This document shows, one piece after another, positions 1 to 8,918 of a stretch of DNA of 64,000 nt. The stretch's first letter is position 1; each line of letters begins with the position of its first letter. The notes below the pieces were generated by a model. That model saw only the letters and a program-made list of their open reading frames with translations. It was not told the origin of the DNA and ran no database searches. Both the position numbers and the translations under genes were made by a program. Source of the stretch: JAFGBI01 sp964480725 (GTDB taxonomy: Bacteria > Myxococcota_A > Polyangia > Polyangiales > Polyangiaceae); NCBI GenBank assembly GCA_964480725.1, contig CAYZQO010000025.1, positions 1 to 64,000 of the forward strand, given 5' to 3'.

Positions 1-1284
<1,284 letters not shown>

Positions 1285-1351
1285 GGGTTGGACCTCGGGG
1301 GCACCGGAAGGGCTCCCGCCGACAATATGCCACCCGACCCCTGGCGCGTCG

Positions 1352-1420
1352 ATCGGCCCCCGGCCGATTCGGGCTCGGGGATCGGCCCCCCCCCCACGGA
1401 TTCAGCCTAAGGGATCGGCC
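1352..1420. repeat. ATCGGCC repeats and hairpin between tilS and ftsH
   Basis: A perfect 7-bp stem (ATCGGCC at 1352-1358, GGCCGAT at 1362-1368, 3-base loop) is followed by two more ATCGGCC copies at 1381-1387 and 1414-1420, the last inside the end of tilS. On the transcribed minus strand the single GGCCGAT arm could pair with any of the three copies, so alternative structures are possible. It may be a weak terminator or processing element between the two genes. This is sequence-level observation only. Confidence 0.3.
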
Positions 1421-2313
1421 GGCCCCCTGCCGCGGTGCGGCGAACGCCGCTCGGCGACGCCGATCTCGATGGCGCCCGAGCCGAGATTGACCCTCGCGGC
1501 GCGGTTTCCGGGTAGCCAGACGCGCGCCGCCCCGAGCCGAAGCCGCAGCGCGCGCTCGAGCGCGGTGCGCTGGGCGCGACCGAGCGGGACGCCGTCGAGG
1601 CTCACCCCGGACACGGTGCCACGGTCTGGAGCCGCGAGCTGGTCGGCCAGGGCCACCAAATGGTCGACGATGTTCGGCGACAGGCTCTCGAGCAAGGGCA
1701 AGAGGTCGCGCCGGACGCGGACCCGGAGGTAGCGCGGGTCCGCATTCGAGGGGTCGTCCGCGAACGGGATCCCGTGCCGAGACAGGTGCGCGCGGATCGC
1801 CTCGCGCCGAACGCGAATCAGCGGGCGCACGAGATCCCCGGCGCGGGGTGGCAACACGGCGAGTCCCCGCGGCCCCGACCCGCGCAGCAGCCGAATCAGC
1901 ACGGTTTCCGCGCGATCGTCCGCGTGGTGGGCCGTGGCGACAACGGCACCGCCGAGCCGTCGCGCGGCGCCGCGCAGGGCCTCGAACCGCGCCGCCCGCG
2001 CCCGCGCCTGCAGGTTCGAGCCGCGTGCCACGGCGACGCGGGTGGTGGCGAACGGCACCCCGTGGCTCGTGGCCAGCGACCGGGCCAGCTCGAGCTCGGA
2101 CCGCGCCTCGGCCCGCAGTCCGTGGTCCACGCCATGCGCGAAGAGCTCGAGGTCGAAGGCCTTCCGCAATCGCGCGAGCACGTCGAGGAGGGCCTGCGAG
2201 TCCCCGCCCCCGGAGACGGCGACGAGCAGGCGCGCGCCGCCCTCGAATCCACAGTCCTCGCGCAGCGCGCGGCGCGCGAGGGTGACGAGCGAGGGGGGGT
2301 GACTGCGGGGCAT
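1402..2313 (-). CDS. tilS: tRNA(Ile)-lysidine synthase TilS
   Basis: ATP-dependent ligase that converts the wobble cytidine of the AUA-reading tRNA-Ile to lysidine, an essential step in decoding. The 303-residue protein has the N-type PP-loop SGGGDS near residue 34, followed by HGVDHGLR and TAHHADDRAET, all typical of TilS. It is shorter than E. coli TilS (about 430), so it looks like the compact form with a reduced C-terminal domain. I chose the ATG at 2313 because the family homology begins within 30 residues of it. A longer frame to 2556 would overlap the upstream gene and is low-complexity. It lies 19 bases after the small Cys protein and 117 bases before ftsH. Confidence 0.93.
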   Translation of the reverse strand: MPRSHPPSLVTLARRALREDCGFEGGARLLVAVSGGGDSQALLDVLARLRKAFDLELFAHGVDHGLRAEARSELELARSLATSHGVPFATTRVAVARGSNLQARARAARFEALRGAARRLGGAVVATAHHADDRAETVLIRLLRGSGPRGLAVLPPRAGDLVRPLIRVRREAIRAHLSRHGIPFADDPSNADPRYLRVRVRRDLLPLLESLSPNIVDHLVALADQLAAPDRGTVSGVSLDGVPLGRAQRTALERALRLRLGAARVWLPGNRAARVNLGSGAIEIGVAERRSPHRGRGPADPLG

Positions 2314-2332
2314 CGCGGGCGAATCGCGGCCC

Positions 2333-2545
2333 TCACTCGAGCTCGAAGGTCTTGCAGAAGCGGATCCGGCTCGACTCCTCGAGCGCTGCGGCGCGCGCCG
2401 GCTCGGGCGGGAAGCCAAGGCTGCAACCTCCCGTGCGCTCCCGGTGGGCGCAGTGCTCGCAGGCGAAGCGGAGCGAAAAGCGACCCGCCTCCCGGCGCAA
2501 TCGTGCATCGACCTCGGTGTCCACGACGGTCGATTGTACGGCCAC
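2333..2545 (-). CDS. small four-cysteine protein, possible metal binder
   Basis: A 70-residue protein beginning with GTG. It has a CEHC pair, a third Cys in TGGC about ten residues on, and a fourth in FCKTFEL at the C-terminus. The CxxC...C...FCKxFEL pattern looks like a small conserved zinc or iron-sulfur protein family seen in Deltaproteobacteria-like genomes, but I know no function for it. It sits 19 bases upstream of tilS on the same strand and is likely co-transcribed with it. Spurious GC-rich frames seldom show such ordered cysteines, which supports a real gene. Confidence 0.7.
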   Translation of the reverse strand: MAVQSTVVDTEVDARLRREAGRFSLRFACEHCAHRERTGGCSLGFPPEPARAAALEESSRIRFCKTFELE

Positions 2546-2593
2546 CCTCGCGCCATTTGCCAGCGAACGCGGTCCCGACGTGGCGCGGTGGCG

Positions 2594-3262
2594 TCAGGGG
2601 AACGGCTGCGCCGGCTGGCCCCGCTGGAAGTAGAAACGGAAGCGGCCCTCGACGTAGCTGGTGCGATCCGCCGGAATGCGACCGCTGGCGTCCAGGTCTC
2701 GCGGGTCGGCGAACCAGACCCCGAACTCTGCCTCGGTGAGCCGATCGTCGGCGTTCTTCTCGTTCAGGTCGCCGCTGAACAGCGACAGGAACGTGATCGT
2801 GCTGGACGCCGCCCCCGCCTCGAGCTGGTCCGGATCTATCGAGAAGACGGTCCCGTTCTCGCGGTGACAGGTGTTGTGCAGGTAGAGCGCCAGCGAGACG
2901 AGCGGGGGATCCGCGCTGGCCTCGAGGGGCACCCCTGGCGGCGAAACCCCGGGCGGCATCCCGACCGAGATCGGCTGGCCAAGCAGCTCCTGGCGGATGC
3001 GGGGAGCGTCCGACACGAGCACGGTGAGCCCGTCCGATAGCTCCTGGATGTTGTTCCCACGCTGGACTCGGACGAGGATCTCCTGCTCGCGGTACGGGTT
3101 AGCGCCGAAGAAGGTCGGCTGCAGGTCAAAGGGGCCGTCCCAGCAGTTCTCGATGAACAGCTGATCGCTGCGCACCCACCCCTCGCCCTCTCCGACCGTG
3201 CACCCGCCGAGCCAGGGCGAGCAGGCCAGCAGGAGCGCCCATCGGTGCCGCAAGGCCGCCAT
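2594..3262 (-). CDS. putative outer-membrane lipoprotein, function unknown
   Basis: A 222-residue protein with an N-terminal signal (Arg then a hydrophobic stretch) ending in the lipobox WLGGC, so it should be cleaved and lipidated. The mature part has a balanced, non-repetitive composition with paired cysteines (NTCHREN, ENCWDG) and a C-terminal FRFYFQRG segment. I do not recognise a domain. The start at 3262 gives a standard signal peptide. An ATG at 3304 would add 14 residues in front. It lies between mnmA and the tilS group on the same strand. Confidence 0.75.
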   Translation of the reverse strand: MAALRHRWALLLACSPWLGGCTVGEGEGWVRSDQLFIENCWDGPFDLQPTFFGANPYREQEILVRVQRGNNIQELSDGLTVLVSDAPRIRQELLGQPISVGMPPGVSPPGVPLEASADPPLVSLALYLHNTCHRENGTVFSIDPDQLEAGAASSTITFLSLFSGDLNEKNADDRLTEAEFGVWFADPRDLDASGRIPADRTSYVEGRFRFYFQRGQPAQPFP

Positions 3263-3397
3263 CGGGCGAATTCTGCCCGGAGCCGCGACGTCGTTCCATC
3301 GCATAGGGGTGCCGCCGCCTCGAAATGCCCGAGCCAGGAGCCGGGGGGGGCCGCCGGCGAGCCGCTCGGGGGCAGAGCCGGACCGCGCTCGCCCAAC

Positions 3398-4468
3398 TCA
3401 TTCCCCCCGAAGTGGCGCCTGGATGCGGCCACCGCCCAACAAGCGGTCCCCTGCGTAGAGGACCGCGTACTGACCCGGCACGACCGTCACCACGGGCCGG
3501 GAGAAGCGGACCGTCATCCCCCCGGCCGCCGCGGGCTCCGCGAGGGCCGGCACCGGTTCGGCCCGATAGCGCACGGTGACCTCACAGGTTGCGGGCAGCG
3601 CCACGTCGTCGTCGAGAATTACGTCCGTGAGCGAGGCGCCCATGGCCAAGAGCTGCTCCCGGGTCCCGAGCGTCACACGACCGGAGAATGGATCGAGCTC
3701 GGTGACGTAGGCGGGGGTTCCGAGCGCGACCCCGAGATTGCGCCGCTGGCCGATGGTAAAAGCGTGGACCCCGCGGTGATGGCCCACCTCGCGCCCGCTC
3801 GCGTCCACGAGCTCCCCGGGTCGAACGCGCTCCCCGCCGCGCGCCTCCACCAGCGCGACGTAGCGACCGTCCGGCACGAAGCAGAGCTCTTGGCTGTCGG
3901 CCCGCTCGGCCCCAGGCAGGCCGAGGCGCCGCGCCTCCTCGCGCACCTCCGACTTGGCGAGCTCGCCGAGCGGCAGCAGGAGCCGGTCGAGGGCTTCGGC
4001 GCCGAGCGCGTGGAGGAAGTAGCTCTGGTCCTTCTGGCGGTCGAGCGCGCGAAACAGACGAGGGCGCCCATCGATCCGCTGAATCCGTGCGTAGTGTCCG
4101 GTGGCCACGGCATCGGCGCGGAGGCGACACCGGAACCGCTCCAGCGCGGCGAGCTTGATGCGCCGGTTGCAGCTCACGCAGGGGCTCGGGGTGATCCCGG
4201 CGAGGTAGGCGGCCACAAACGGGGCTACGATCTCGCGATCGAACTCCTCGCGCGCGTCGATGACATGATGCGGCACCCCGAGGCGCTCCGCGACCCGCAC
4301 CGCGTCGTCAACGGGGTCCGGGGCGGCGGATCCCCCGGACGCTGAGGCGGCGTCGGGCGCGCCCCAAAGGCGGAGGGTGACGCCGGTCACCTCGTGTCCG
4401 GCCTGCAAGAGCCGGGCGGCCGCGACCGAAGAGTCGACACCGCCGCTCATCGCGACGATCACGCGCAT
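3398..4468 (-). CDS. mnmA: tRNA-specific 2-thiouridylase MnmA
   Basis: Adds sulfur at C2 of the wobble uridine in tRNA-Lys, -Glu and -Gln, using a persulfide relay. The 356-residue protein starts with MRVIVAMSGGVDSS (PP-loop), has the tRNA-binding ATGHYARI segment, and keeps both catalytic cysteines by position: C100 in SCNRRIK and C196 in QELCFVPDG, matching E. coli C102 and C199. The central domain (FTIGQRRNLG) and the C-terminal beta barrel are present. The ATG at 4468 is preferred over one 36 bases upstream because the PP-loop normally begins within the first ten residues. A -10-like TACTGC lies five bases in front of it. Confidence 0.96.
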   Translation of the reverse strand: MRVIVAMSGGVDSSVAAARLLQAGHEVTGVTLRLWGAPDAASASGGSAAPDPVDDAVRVAERLGVPHHVIDAREEFDREIVAPFVAAYLAGITPSPCVSCNRRIKLAALERFRCRLRADAVATGHYARIQRIDGRPRLFRALDRQKDQSYFLHALGAEALDRLLLPLGELAKSEVREEARRLGLPGAERADSQELCFVPDGRYVALVEARGGERVRPGELVDASGREVGHHRGVHAFTIGQRRNLGVALGTPAYVTELDPFSGRVTLGTREQLLAMGASLTDVILDDDVALPATCEVTVRYRAEPVPALAEPAAAGGMTVRFSRPVVTVVPGQYAVLYAGDRLLGGGRIQAPLRGE

Positions 4469-4473
4469 CGGCC

Positions 4474-4504
4474 GCAGTAGTGAGCCGGCAGGCGCCGCGG
4501 TCAA
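4474..4504 (-). promoter_or_regulatory. candidate promoter of mnmA, near-leaderless
   Basis: Reading the minus strand: TTGACC (4504-4499), a 19-base spacer, TACTGC (4479-4474), then five bases to the ATG at 4468. The -35 matches consensus at 5 of 6 positions. The -10 is weaker and the spacer long. If real, transcription would start at or next to the start codon. Confidence 0.35.
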
Positions 4505-4537
4505 GCGGCGAGATGGGCAAACGGAGCGACGCGGCGG

Positions 4538-4852
4538 TCAGCTCGACTGCAGGGTCGTGCGCACGGCGCCCGACGCTCCCTCCACGGCCTTGGCGGCGAG
4601 CTCGATCGTCTCGGCGTAGCGGTAAATTCCGACCTGCAACGCGATGAGTGTCCCCGGGTCGCTCACGGCGGGACCGGCCGTGGCCCGATCGACCAGCGCC
4701 TCACCAGCGTCGACCGCCTCCCCGAGACGGGCAAGCAGGGCCGAGAACCTCCCGTCGGAGCCGGCCGCCGAGGATACCGGCGACTCCGGCCCGACGGGGG
4801 CGCCTCCGAGCCCTGCGGGGGAGGAGAAGGGGAGGAACTCCAGCGAGTCCAT
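4538..4852 (-). CDS. type III secretion inner-rod protein, SctI/YscI-like (orphan)
   Basis: A 104-residue protein. The first 30 residues are Ser/Pro/Gly-rich, then a helix begins (GRFSALLARLGEAVDAGEAL). The C-terminal 40 residues read DPGTLIALQVGIYRYAETIE followed by LAAKAVEGASGAVRTTLQSS. Size, small-residue N-terminus and this amphipathic C-terminal helix (LxLQ...Y...vELAaKavxxasxxvxxLxq) match the SctI/YscI/HrpB rod family that polymerises inside the injectisome basal body. FliE is a less good match because its C-terminal vRNKlvxAYqEImrMqv signature is absent. No other secretion gene is in the window. The gene upstream on the same strand is a FliA/WhiG-type sigma factor, 322 bases away. The family call is by eye. 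Confidence 0.6.
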   Translation of the reverse strand: MDSLEFLPFSSPAGLGGAPVGPESPVSSAAGSDGRFSALLARLGEAVDAGEALVDRATAGPAVSDPGTLIALQVGIYRYAETIELAAKAVEGASGAVRTTLQSS

Positions 4853-5174
4853 AACGCCCGGTCGATCGCTCGGCGGCCGCGGTTGCGCGCGATCTCGGCC
4901 GACCGGGATCTTGCCCCGGCGACGCGGCCTCCGCGGATGGCCCGACTCCGACGCGCCGACGGACGGCTCGCGTCCGCCGCGCGGCCGGTTGGTGGCCGAG
5001 TTTCGACCTGGCGCCGACCCGGAGCGACGACCGGTTCGATGGCAGCGAAAGAACAATGACCCGGAGCGCCGAGCCAGCGGACGTTCTCGCCCATGGCGCC
5101 CCCAGATACACCCCTCGCCCGGCATCGGCGGTGTGCTGCCGGGTGCCGGCGCAGGGTGGCAGACGGATCGTGCG
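4853..5174. other. 322-bp gene-free gap between rod-like gene and sigma factor
   Basis: No convincing gene is seen here. The minus-strand frames that cross it encode Arg/Pro/Gly-rich strings typical of GC-rich shadows. The segment is the presumed 5' region of the rod-like gene. I looked for a sigma-28 promoter (TAAAG-N15-GCCGATAA) and found only an isolated GCCGAGAT near 4905 on the minus strand, with no -35 partner. Confidence 0.5.
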
Positions 5175-5885
5175 CTAGCCCACGGTGCCGCGCAGGCGCC
5201 GCGTGAGCCGGTCGATCGCGCGGGCGTGAAGCCGGCTCGCCCAGGACTTGCTGATACCGAGATCGCGCGCGACATCGTCAAACTGCTCCCCCTCCAGGTA
5301 ATGGCGACGGACCAGCGCGGCCTCCTCCGGGGGCAGCTCGTCGAGCGCCGCGCGAACGAGCGCCAAGAGCTCCCTCCTTCCCGCACGCTCCTCGGGATCC
5401 GGCGCGTCGTCCGCGGCCGTGACCTCGCCGTCTTCCCCGCTGGCGGGGCTGGTGAGGAGCCCGACGGCCATCGCCGTGGCCATCGCGGCCAGGTGGTCCC
5501 CAAGCCGCTGGTCCGCGTCGGCGGGGCCCGTCCCTGGCGGGGGCGCCACGGCGAGGTCCTCCAGCGCGGCCTCGCTCACCCGAGACGCCGCCTCGAGCCC
5601 ACGGATTCGCGCGTAAGCGCGGCGCGGCGCGTGGCCCATGCGGCGCATCCCGTCGAGCACAGCGCCTCGAATTCGGTGCGCCGCGAACGCGCGAAATGGC
5701 ACCCCGCGCGCGGGATCGTAGCGTCGCGCGGCGTCGAGCAGACCCATCCGACCAACACCGACCAGATCGTCCAGCGACGCGGGCGTGCCGATGGCGCGGT
5801 GCAGATGCCGCGCGATGGCGTCCACGAGATCGAGGGCCCCCTCGACGAGGTCCAGGACCGCTTGCGAGTCCGTCGCGGTGCTCAC
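5175..5885 (-). CDS. FliA/WhiG-family RNA polymerase sigma factor
   Basis: Alternative sigma factor of the sigma-28 group. Region 2 reads SLDDLVGVGRMGLLDAARRY then DPARGVPFRAFAAHRIRGAV and LDGMRRMGHAPR. The RIRGAxLDxxR signature is diagnostic of FliA/WhiG proteins. Region 4 is LDELPPEEAALVRRHYLEG with a helix-turn-helix LGISKSWASRLHARAIDRL. A Pro/Gly/Asp-rich linker of about 60 residues lies between them. The protein has 236 residues. No flagellar gene is in the window. In some myxobacteria such sigma factors accompany type III secretion clusters (from memory), which fits the rod-like gene downstream. The GTG start at 5885 is nine bases after a -10-like TAGATT. Confidence 0.88.
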   Translation of the reverse strand: MSTATDSQAVLDLVEGALDLVDAIARHLHRAIGTPASLDDLVGVGRMGLLDAARRYDPARGVPFRAFAAHRIRGAVLDGMRRMGHAPRRAYARIRGLEAASRVSEAALEDLAVAPPPGTGPADADQRLGDHLAAMATAMAVGLLTSPASGEDGEVTAADDAPDPEERAGRRELLALVRAALDELPPEEAALVRRHYLEGEQFDDVARDLGISKSWASRLHARAIDRLTRRLRGTVG

Positions 5886-5894
5886 GGCGGGACG

Positions 5895-5924
5895 AATCTA
5901 CCGTCGCCAGGAGGTCCGAGTCAC
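5895..5924 (-). promoter_or_regulatory. candidate leaderless promoter of the sigma factor
   Basis: On the minus strand: GTGACT (5924-5919), 18-base spacer, TAGATT (5900-5895), then nine bases to the GTG at 5885. The -10 matches TATAAT at 4 of 6 positions. There is no Shine-Dalgarno sequence between it and the start, so the transcript would begin at the start codon. Confidence 0.45.
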
Positions 5925-5950
5925 TGGATGCGTGTCGCTTCCGCCCGTGC

Positions 5951-5956
5951 CATATT
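5951..5956 (+). promoter_or_regulatory. candidate leaderless -10 element of the CPBP protease gene
   Basis: CATATT (4 of 6 to TATAAT) is placed six bases before the ATG at 5963, with no ribosome-binding site between. No good -35 is seen 17 bases upstream. It is divergent from the sigma-factor promoter 50 bases away. Confidence 0.35.
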
Positions 5957-5962
5957 CGGGCC

Positions 5963-6556
5963 ATGGCGCGCTGGGGCACCGCCGCGGCCTACGTGCTCTT
6001 GACCCTGGTAATCCTGGGCGTCGGGGCGCTGTGGCCGTGGCGGTTTCCGCTGATCCATCCGGCCCCGTGGCTCGATCTGGACCCTTGGACGAGCCATGCC
6101 TACTCCGGGTGTATCGGCCTGGCGTTCGGGGGCCTGGTCGTGGTCCTCACCCCCCCCCTCGTCACCCACTCGACCTGGGTGCGCGACCTGCACCGGGACC
6201 TGCGCCCGATCGCACGCGCGATGAGCCCCCGGGCCCTGTTGGTGGTGGGACCGGCGAGCGGGTTCGTGGAGGAGATCCTATTTCGCGGCCTGCTTCAGCC
6301 AGCGGTGGGCCTGGGTCCCCAGGCGTTGATCTTCGGGGCGGTCCACTACCTGCCGGGTCGCAGCCGGTGGGTTTGGGCGATCTGGGCCGCGCTGGTCGGG
6401 CTCATCCTCGGCACCATCTTCGAGCTCACCGGTTCTCTCGCCGGCCCCATCGTGGCGCACACGCTGATCAACTGGCTCAATCTCCGCTACCTCAGGCGAC
6501 ATGATCCGACACCGCCGCCGCCTCGCCTCGGCGGTCTGCTCGGGCAGCGGAGCTGA
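5963..6556 (+). CDS. CPBP (Abi/CAAX-like) intramembrane protease
   Basis: A 197-residue polytopic membrane protein with the three CPBP motifs: EEILFRG (EExxxR), FGAVHYL (FxxxH) and AHTLINW (HxxxN). Glutamic-type intramembrane proteases of this family include Rce1-like CAAX proteases, bacteriocin-immunity proteins and the recently named myxosortases. Substrate is unknown here. The ATG at 5963 sits six bases after a CATATT element. A longer upstream frame is Arg-rich shadow antisense to the sigma factor. The next gene downstream is the HD-GYP regulator, 63 bases away, with its own likely promoter. Confidence 0.85.
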   Translation: MARWGTAAAYVLLTLVILGVGALWPWRFPLIHPAPWLDLDPWTSHAYSGCIGLAFGGLVVVLTPPLVTHSTWVRDLHRDLRPIARAMSPRALLVVGPASGFVEEILFRGLLQPAVGLGPQALIFGAVHYLPGRSRWVWAIWAALVGLILGTIFELTGSLAGPIVAHTLINWLNLRYLRRHDPTPPPPRLGGLLGQRS

Positions 6557-6581
6557 GGGGACGAATCGCCCGCGGCGAGAG

Positions 6582-6610
6582 TTGAGCGGGGGCGAATAAT
6601 TCACTATTAG
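6582..6610 (+). promoter_or_regulatory. candidate leaderless promoter of the HD-GYP regulator
   Basis: TTGAGC (6582-6587), an exact 17-base spacer, TATTAG (6605-6610), then nine bases to the GTG at 6620. The region is locally AT-rich (around 6595-6610) in an otherwise GC-rich sequence, and no Shine-Dalgarno is visible. Confidence 0.5.
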
Positions 6611-6619
6611 TTCGGGGTC

Positions 6620-8137
6620 GTGGCGAGCGCTCCCCCGAAGGCCGGATCCGCTTCGGGGACTCCCGAGGAGAGGGCGCGCGTGCTGGTCGTGGATGACGAG
6701 AAATTCATCCGCGACATCCTGGCGGACTTCCTCGGCATGGAGGGCTACGTAGTGCGCACGGCCGAGGACGGGGTGAGCGCGCTGCGCGAGCTCCAGGCAA
6801 CGCACTACGACCTGGTGATCAGCGATCTCAAGATGCCCAAGATGGGCGGGCTCGAGCTGCTCCGCGAGGTGTCGCGCACCAGCCCGGAAACACTGACGGT
6901 GATCATGACCGGCTTCGGAACGGTCGAAACCGCCATCGACGCGATGAAGCGCGGCGCGTACGACTACATCCTCAAGCCGTTCAAGGTCGAGGAGATCGTC
7001 CACATCGTGCAGCGCGGCCTCGACAAGCAGCGCCTGGCCGCGGAGAACCTGCGACTGCGCGAGGCGCTGTCGCTCTATCAGGTGTCGGAGGCGATCGCGG
7101 CCAGCCTGTCGCTGGAGCAGGTGGTCGCGACCATGGAAGCGAGCGCCCTCGCGGACGTGCACGCCGACCTCGTCTTCACCTGGCTCGACGACGGCGCCGG
7201 AGGGTTCCGTGAGCGCAGCCGGGCGGTGAACGCGGTGCTCCCGCCCGAGGCAACCCCCGGGCGCCTGAGCGCGGAGGCGATCGTTCCGCGCCTGGCGATG
7301 GGGGCACCCCTGGTGGTCCACGGTGTCCACGCCTCCGAGCTCTTCGCCGATCTGCCGAGCCGGCCAGTGTCGAGCGCGGCCGTCGTGCCGCTCCGCTCGC
7401 GCGAGCGCCTGCTCGGATGGCTGGCCGTGGTCAGCTTGGCAGCCACGCGCCGCTTCGACGAGGGACAGCGCAAGCTGCTCAGCATCGTCGCCTCCCGCGG
7501 CGCCGCGGCGATCGAGAACGCCCGCCTCTACACCGACCTACAAGACACGTTCCGGCAGACCATCCGGGGGCTCGCCACCACCATCGACAAGATGGATCGC
7601 TACACGGCTGGGCATTCGGAGCGCGTCGCCCGCTACGCCGTGGCGCTCGCCAGCTGGCTCGGGCTGAGCGAGGAGGCGATCGAGGTGGTACGCAACGCCT
7701 CGTTGATGCACGACATCGGTAAGGTCGGCTGCGTCATGAACCTCAACAAGCCCGGACGACTCACCCAGCAGGAGTACGAGACGTTCAAGAAGCACCCGAC
7801 CTACGGGCGCGAGATCCTCGATCCGATCCGGTTCTTGGAGCCCGTCCTGCCCGGGGTTTACCTCCACCACGAGCGCTGGGACGGCCGCGGCTACCCGCTC
7901 GGCATCTCAGGCGAGGAAATCCCGCTGCTCGCCCGGATCATCGCCGTCGCCGACACCTACGATGCCATGACCTCCGATCGCGCCTACCGCCTGGCGCTCC
8001 CGCACGAGGTCACGCTCGGAGAGATAGCGCGCTGCTCCGGGACCCAGTTCGACCCGGGCGTGGCCACTGCCTTCACCGATCATGTCGACACGCTGCGCGA
8101 CGAGCTGCGTGACTCGGGCGTCGAGGTCCCCGAGTAG
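6620..8137 (+). CDS. response regulator with GAF and HD-GYP output (cyclic-di-GMP phosphodiesterase)
   Basis: 505 residues in three modules. The receiver domain (about 20-135) has VLVVDDEKF, the phospho-acceptor Asp in LVISDLKMP and the Lys in ILKPFK. A GAF-like domain (about 150-305) follows, ending in ASRGAAAIENARLY. The HD-GYP domain (about 315-490) carries HSERVARYAVALA, MHDIGKVG, the HHERWDGRGYP signature and ADTYDAMTSDRAYR. HD-GYP enzymes hydrolyse cyclic di-GMP to GMP or pGpG, and all metal ligands I can identify are kept. No cognate histidine kinase is adjacent. The next gene, lipB, starts on the base after this stop codon, so the two are translated from one message. Confidence 0.95.
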   Translation: MASAPPKAGSASGTPEERARVLVVDDEKFIRDILADFLGMEGYVVRTAEDGVSALRELQATHYDLVISDLKMPKMGGLELLREVSRTSPETLTVIMTGFGTVETAIDAMKRGAYDYILKPFKVEEIVHIVQRGLDKQRLAAENLRLREALSLYQVSEAIAASLSLEQVVATMEASALADVHADLVFTWLDDGAGGFRERSRAVNAVLPPEATPGRLSAEAIVPRLAMGAPLVVHGVHASELFADLPSRPVSSAAVVPLRSRERLLGWLAVVSLAATRRFDEGQRKLLSIVASRGAAAIENARLYTDLQDTFRQTIRGLATTIDKMDRYTAGHSERVARYAVALASWLGLSEEAIEVVRNASLMHDIGKVGCVMNLNKPGRLTQQEYETFKKHPTYGREILDPIRFLEPVLPGVYLHHERWDGRGYPLGISGEEIPLLARIIAVADTYDAMTSDRAYRLALPHEVTLGEIARCSGTQFDPGVATAFTDHVDTLRDELRDSGVEVPE

Positions 8138-8893
8138 ATGCCGCGTCGGCTCACCGGGGTCTGGCTCGGGCGCCGGCCCTACGGTGCCGTACTCGAGCTG
8201 CAACGCAGGCTGCACGCGGCGCGGGTTCGCGGCGAGGGCCAGGACGTCGCGCTCCTCGTCGAGCACGACCCCGTGATCACGCTGGGGCGCAGCGCGCACG
8301 CGGAGCACCTGCTCACCTCCGCGGCGGGGCTTCTGAAGTCTGGGATCGAAACCTTTGCCGTAGAGCGCGGCGGCGACGTCACGCTGCACGGCCCCGGGCA
8401 GCTGGTCGCGTATCCCATCGTCGACCTGCGTCCGGACCGCCGCGACGTTCGGCGCTACGTGAACGACCTGATCGAGGCAATGCGGCGAACCGCCCTCGAC
8501 CAGGGGGTGGCGACAGGGACGATGCCGGGCCTGGTGGGGCTCTGGGTCGACCGCGCAAGACCGACGAACTGGACCGGCGCAGACGCCGCCGCGGAGCCGG
8601 CCAAGATCGGGGCGCTGGGCGTGCGCATCGCCCGTTGGATCACCCTCCACGGCTTCGCGCTGAACGTGAGCGTCGATCTCGCGCTGTACGGACACATCGT
8701 GCCCTGCGGCATCCGGGAGTACCCGGTGACTTCGCTCGCCGCCCTCACCGGTCGTGCGATCGCCTTGTCGGAGGTGGCGCGCGCGGCCCACGAACACCTG
8801 GCGGCACGCCTCGGCGCCGAGCCCTCCCCGGTGGTGGACGACTCGGCCTCAGCCCTGGATCCGGCAGCGCCACCGTCGTGGTTCACCGGCTGA
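8138..8893 (+). CDS. lipB: lipoyl(octanoyl) transferase LipB
   Basis: Transfers octanoyl from acyl carrier protein to the lipoyl domains of oxidative complexes, the first step of lipoate synthesis. The 251-residue protein has the substrate-pocket motif RGGDVTLHGPGQ (77-88), the catalytic Lys156 in AKIGALGVR and the catalytic Cys190 in HIVPCGI. The ATG follows directly on the TAG of the HD-GYP gene with no intervening base. lipA is not in the window. An insertion of about 15 residues (ARPTNWTGADAAAEP) sits just before the Lys motif. The C-terminal 25 residues are poorly conserved. Confidence 0.95.
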   Translation: MPRRLTGVWLGRRPYGAVLELQRRLHAARVRGEGQDVALLVEHDPVITLGRSAHAEHLLTSAAGLLKSGIETFAVERGGDVTLHGPGQLVAYPIVDLRPDRRDVRRYVNDLIEAMRRTALDQGVATGTMPGLVGLWVDRARPTNWTGADAAAEPAKIGALGVRIARWITLHGFALNVSVDLALYGHIVPCGIREYPVTSLAALTGRAIALSEVARAAHEHLAARLGAEPSPVVDDSASALDPAAPPSWFTG

Positions 8894-8918
8894 CCTTCTC
8901 TGCGCGCGGCGGCGGAGC

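Noticed and set aside
4663..5111. Minus-strand frames across the gap between the rod-like gene and the sigma factor
   Set aside because: Arg/Gly/Pro-rich, no recognisable motif, and two overlapping frames compete. They look like chance.
4538..5885. Flagellar gene cluster because of the FliA-type sigma factor
   Set aside because: No fli, flg, flh or mot gene is visible, and the small neighbour fits SctI better than FliE.
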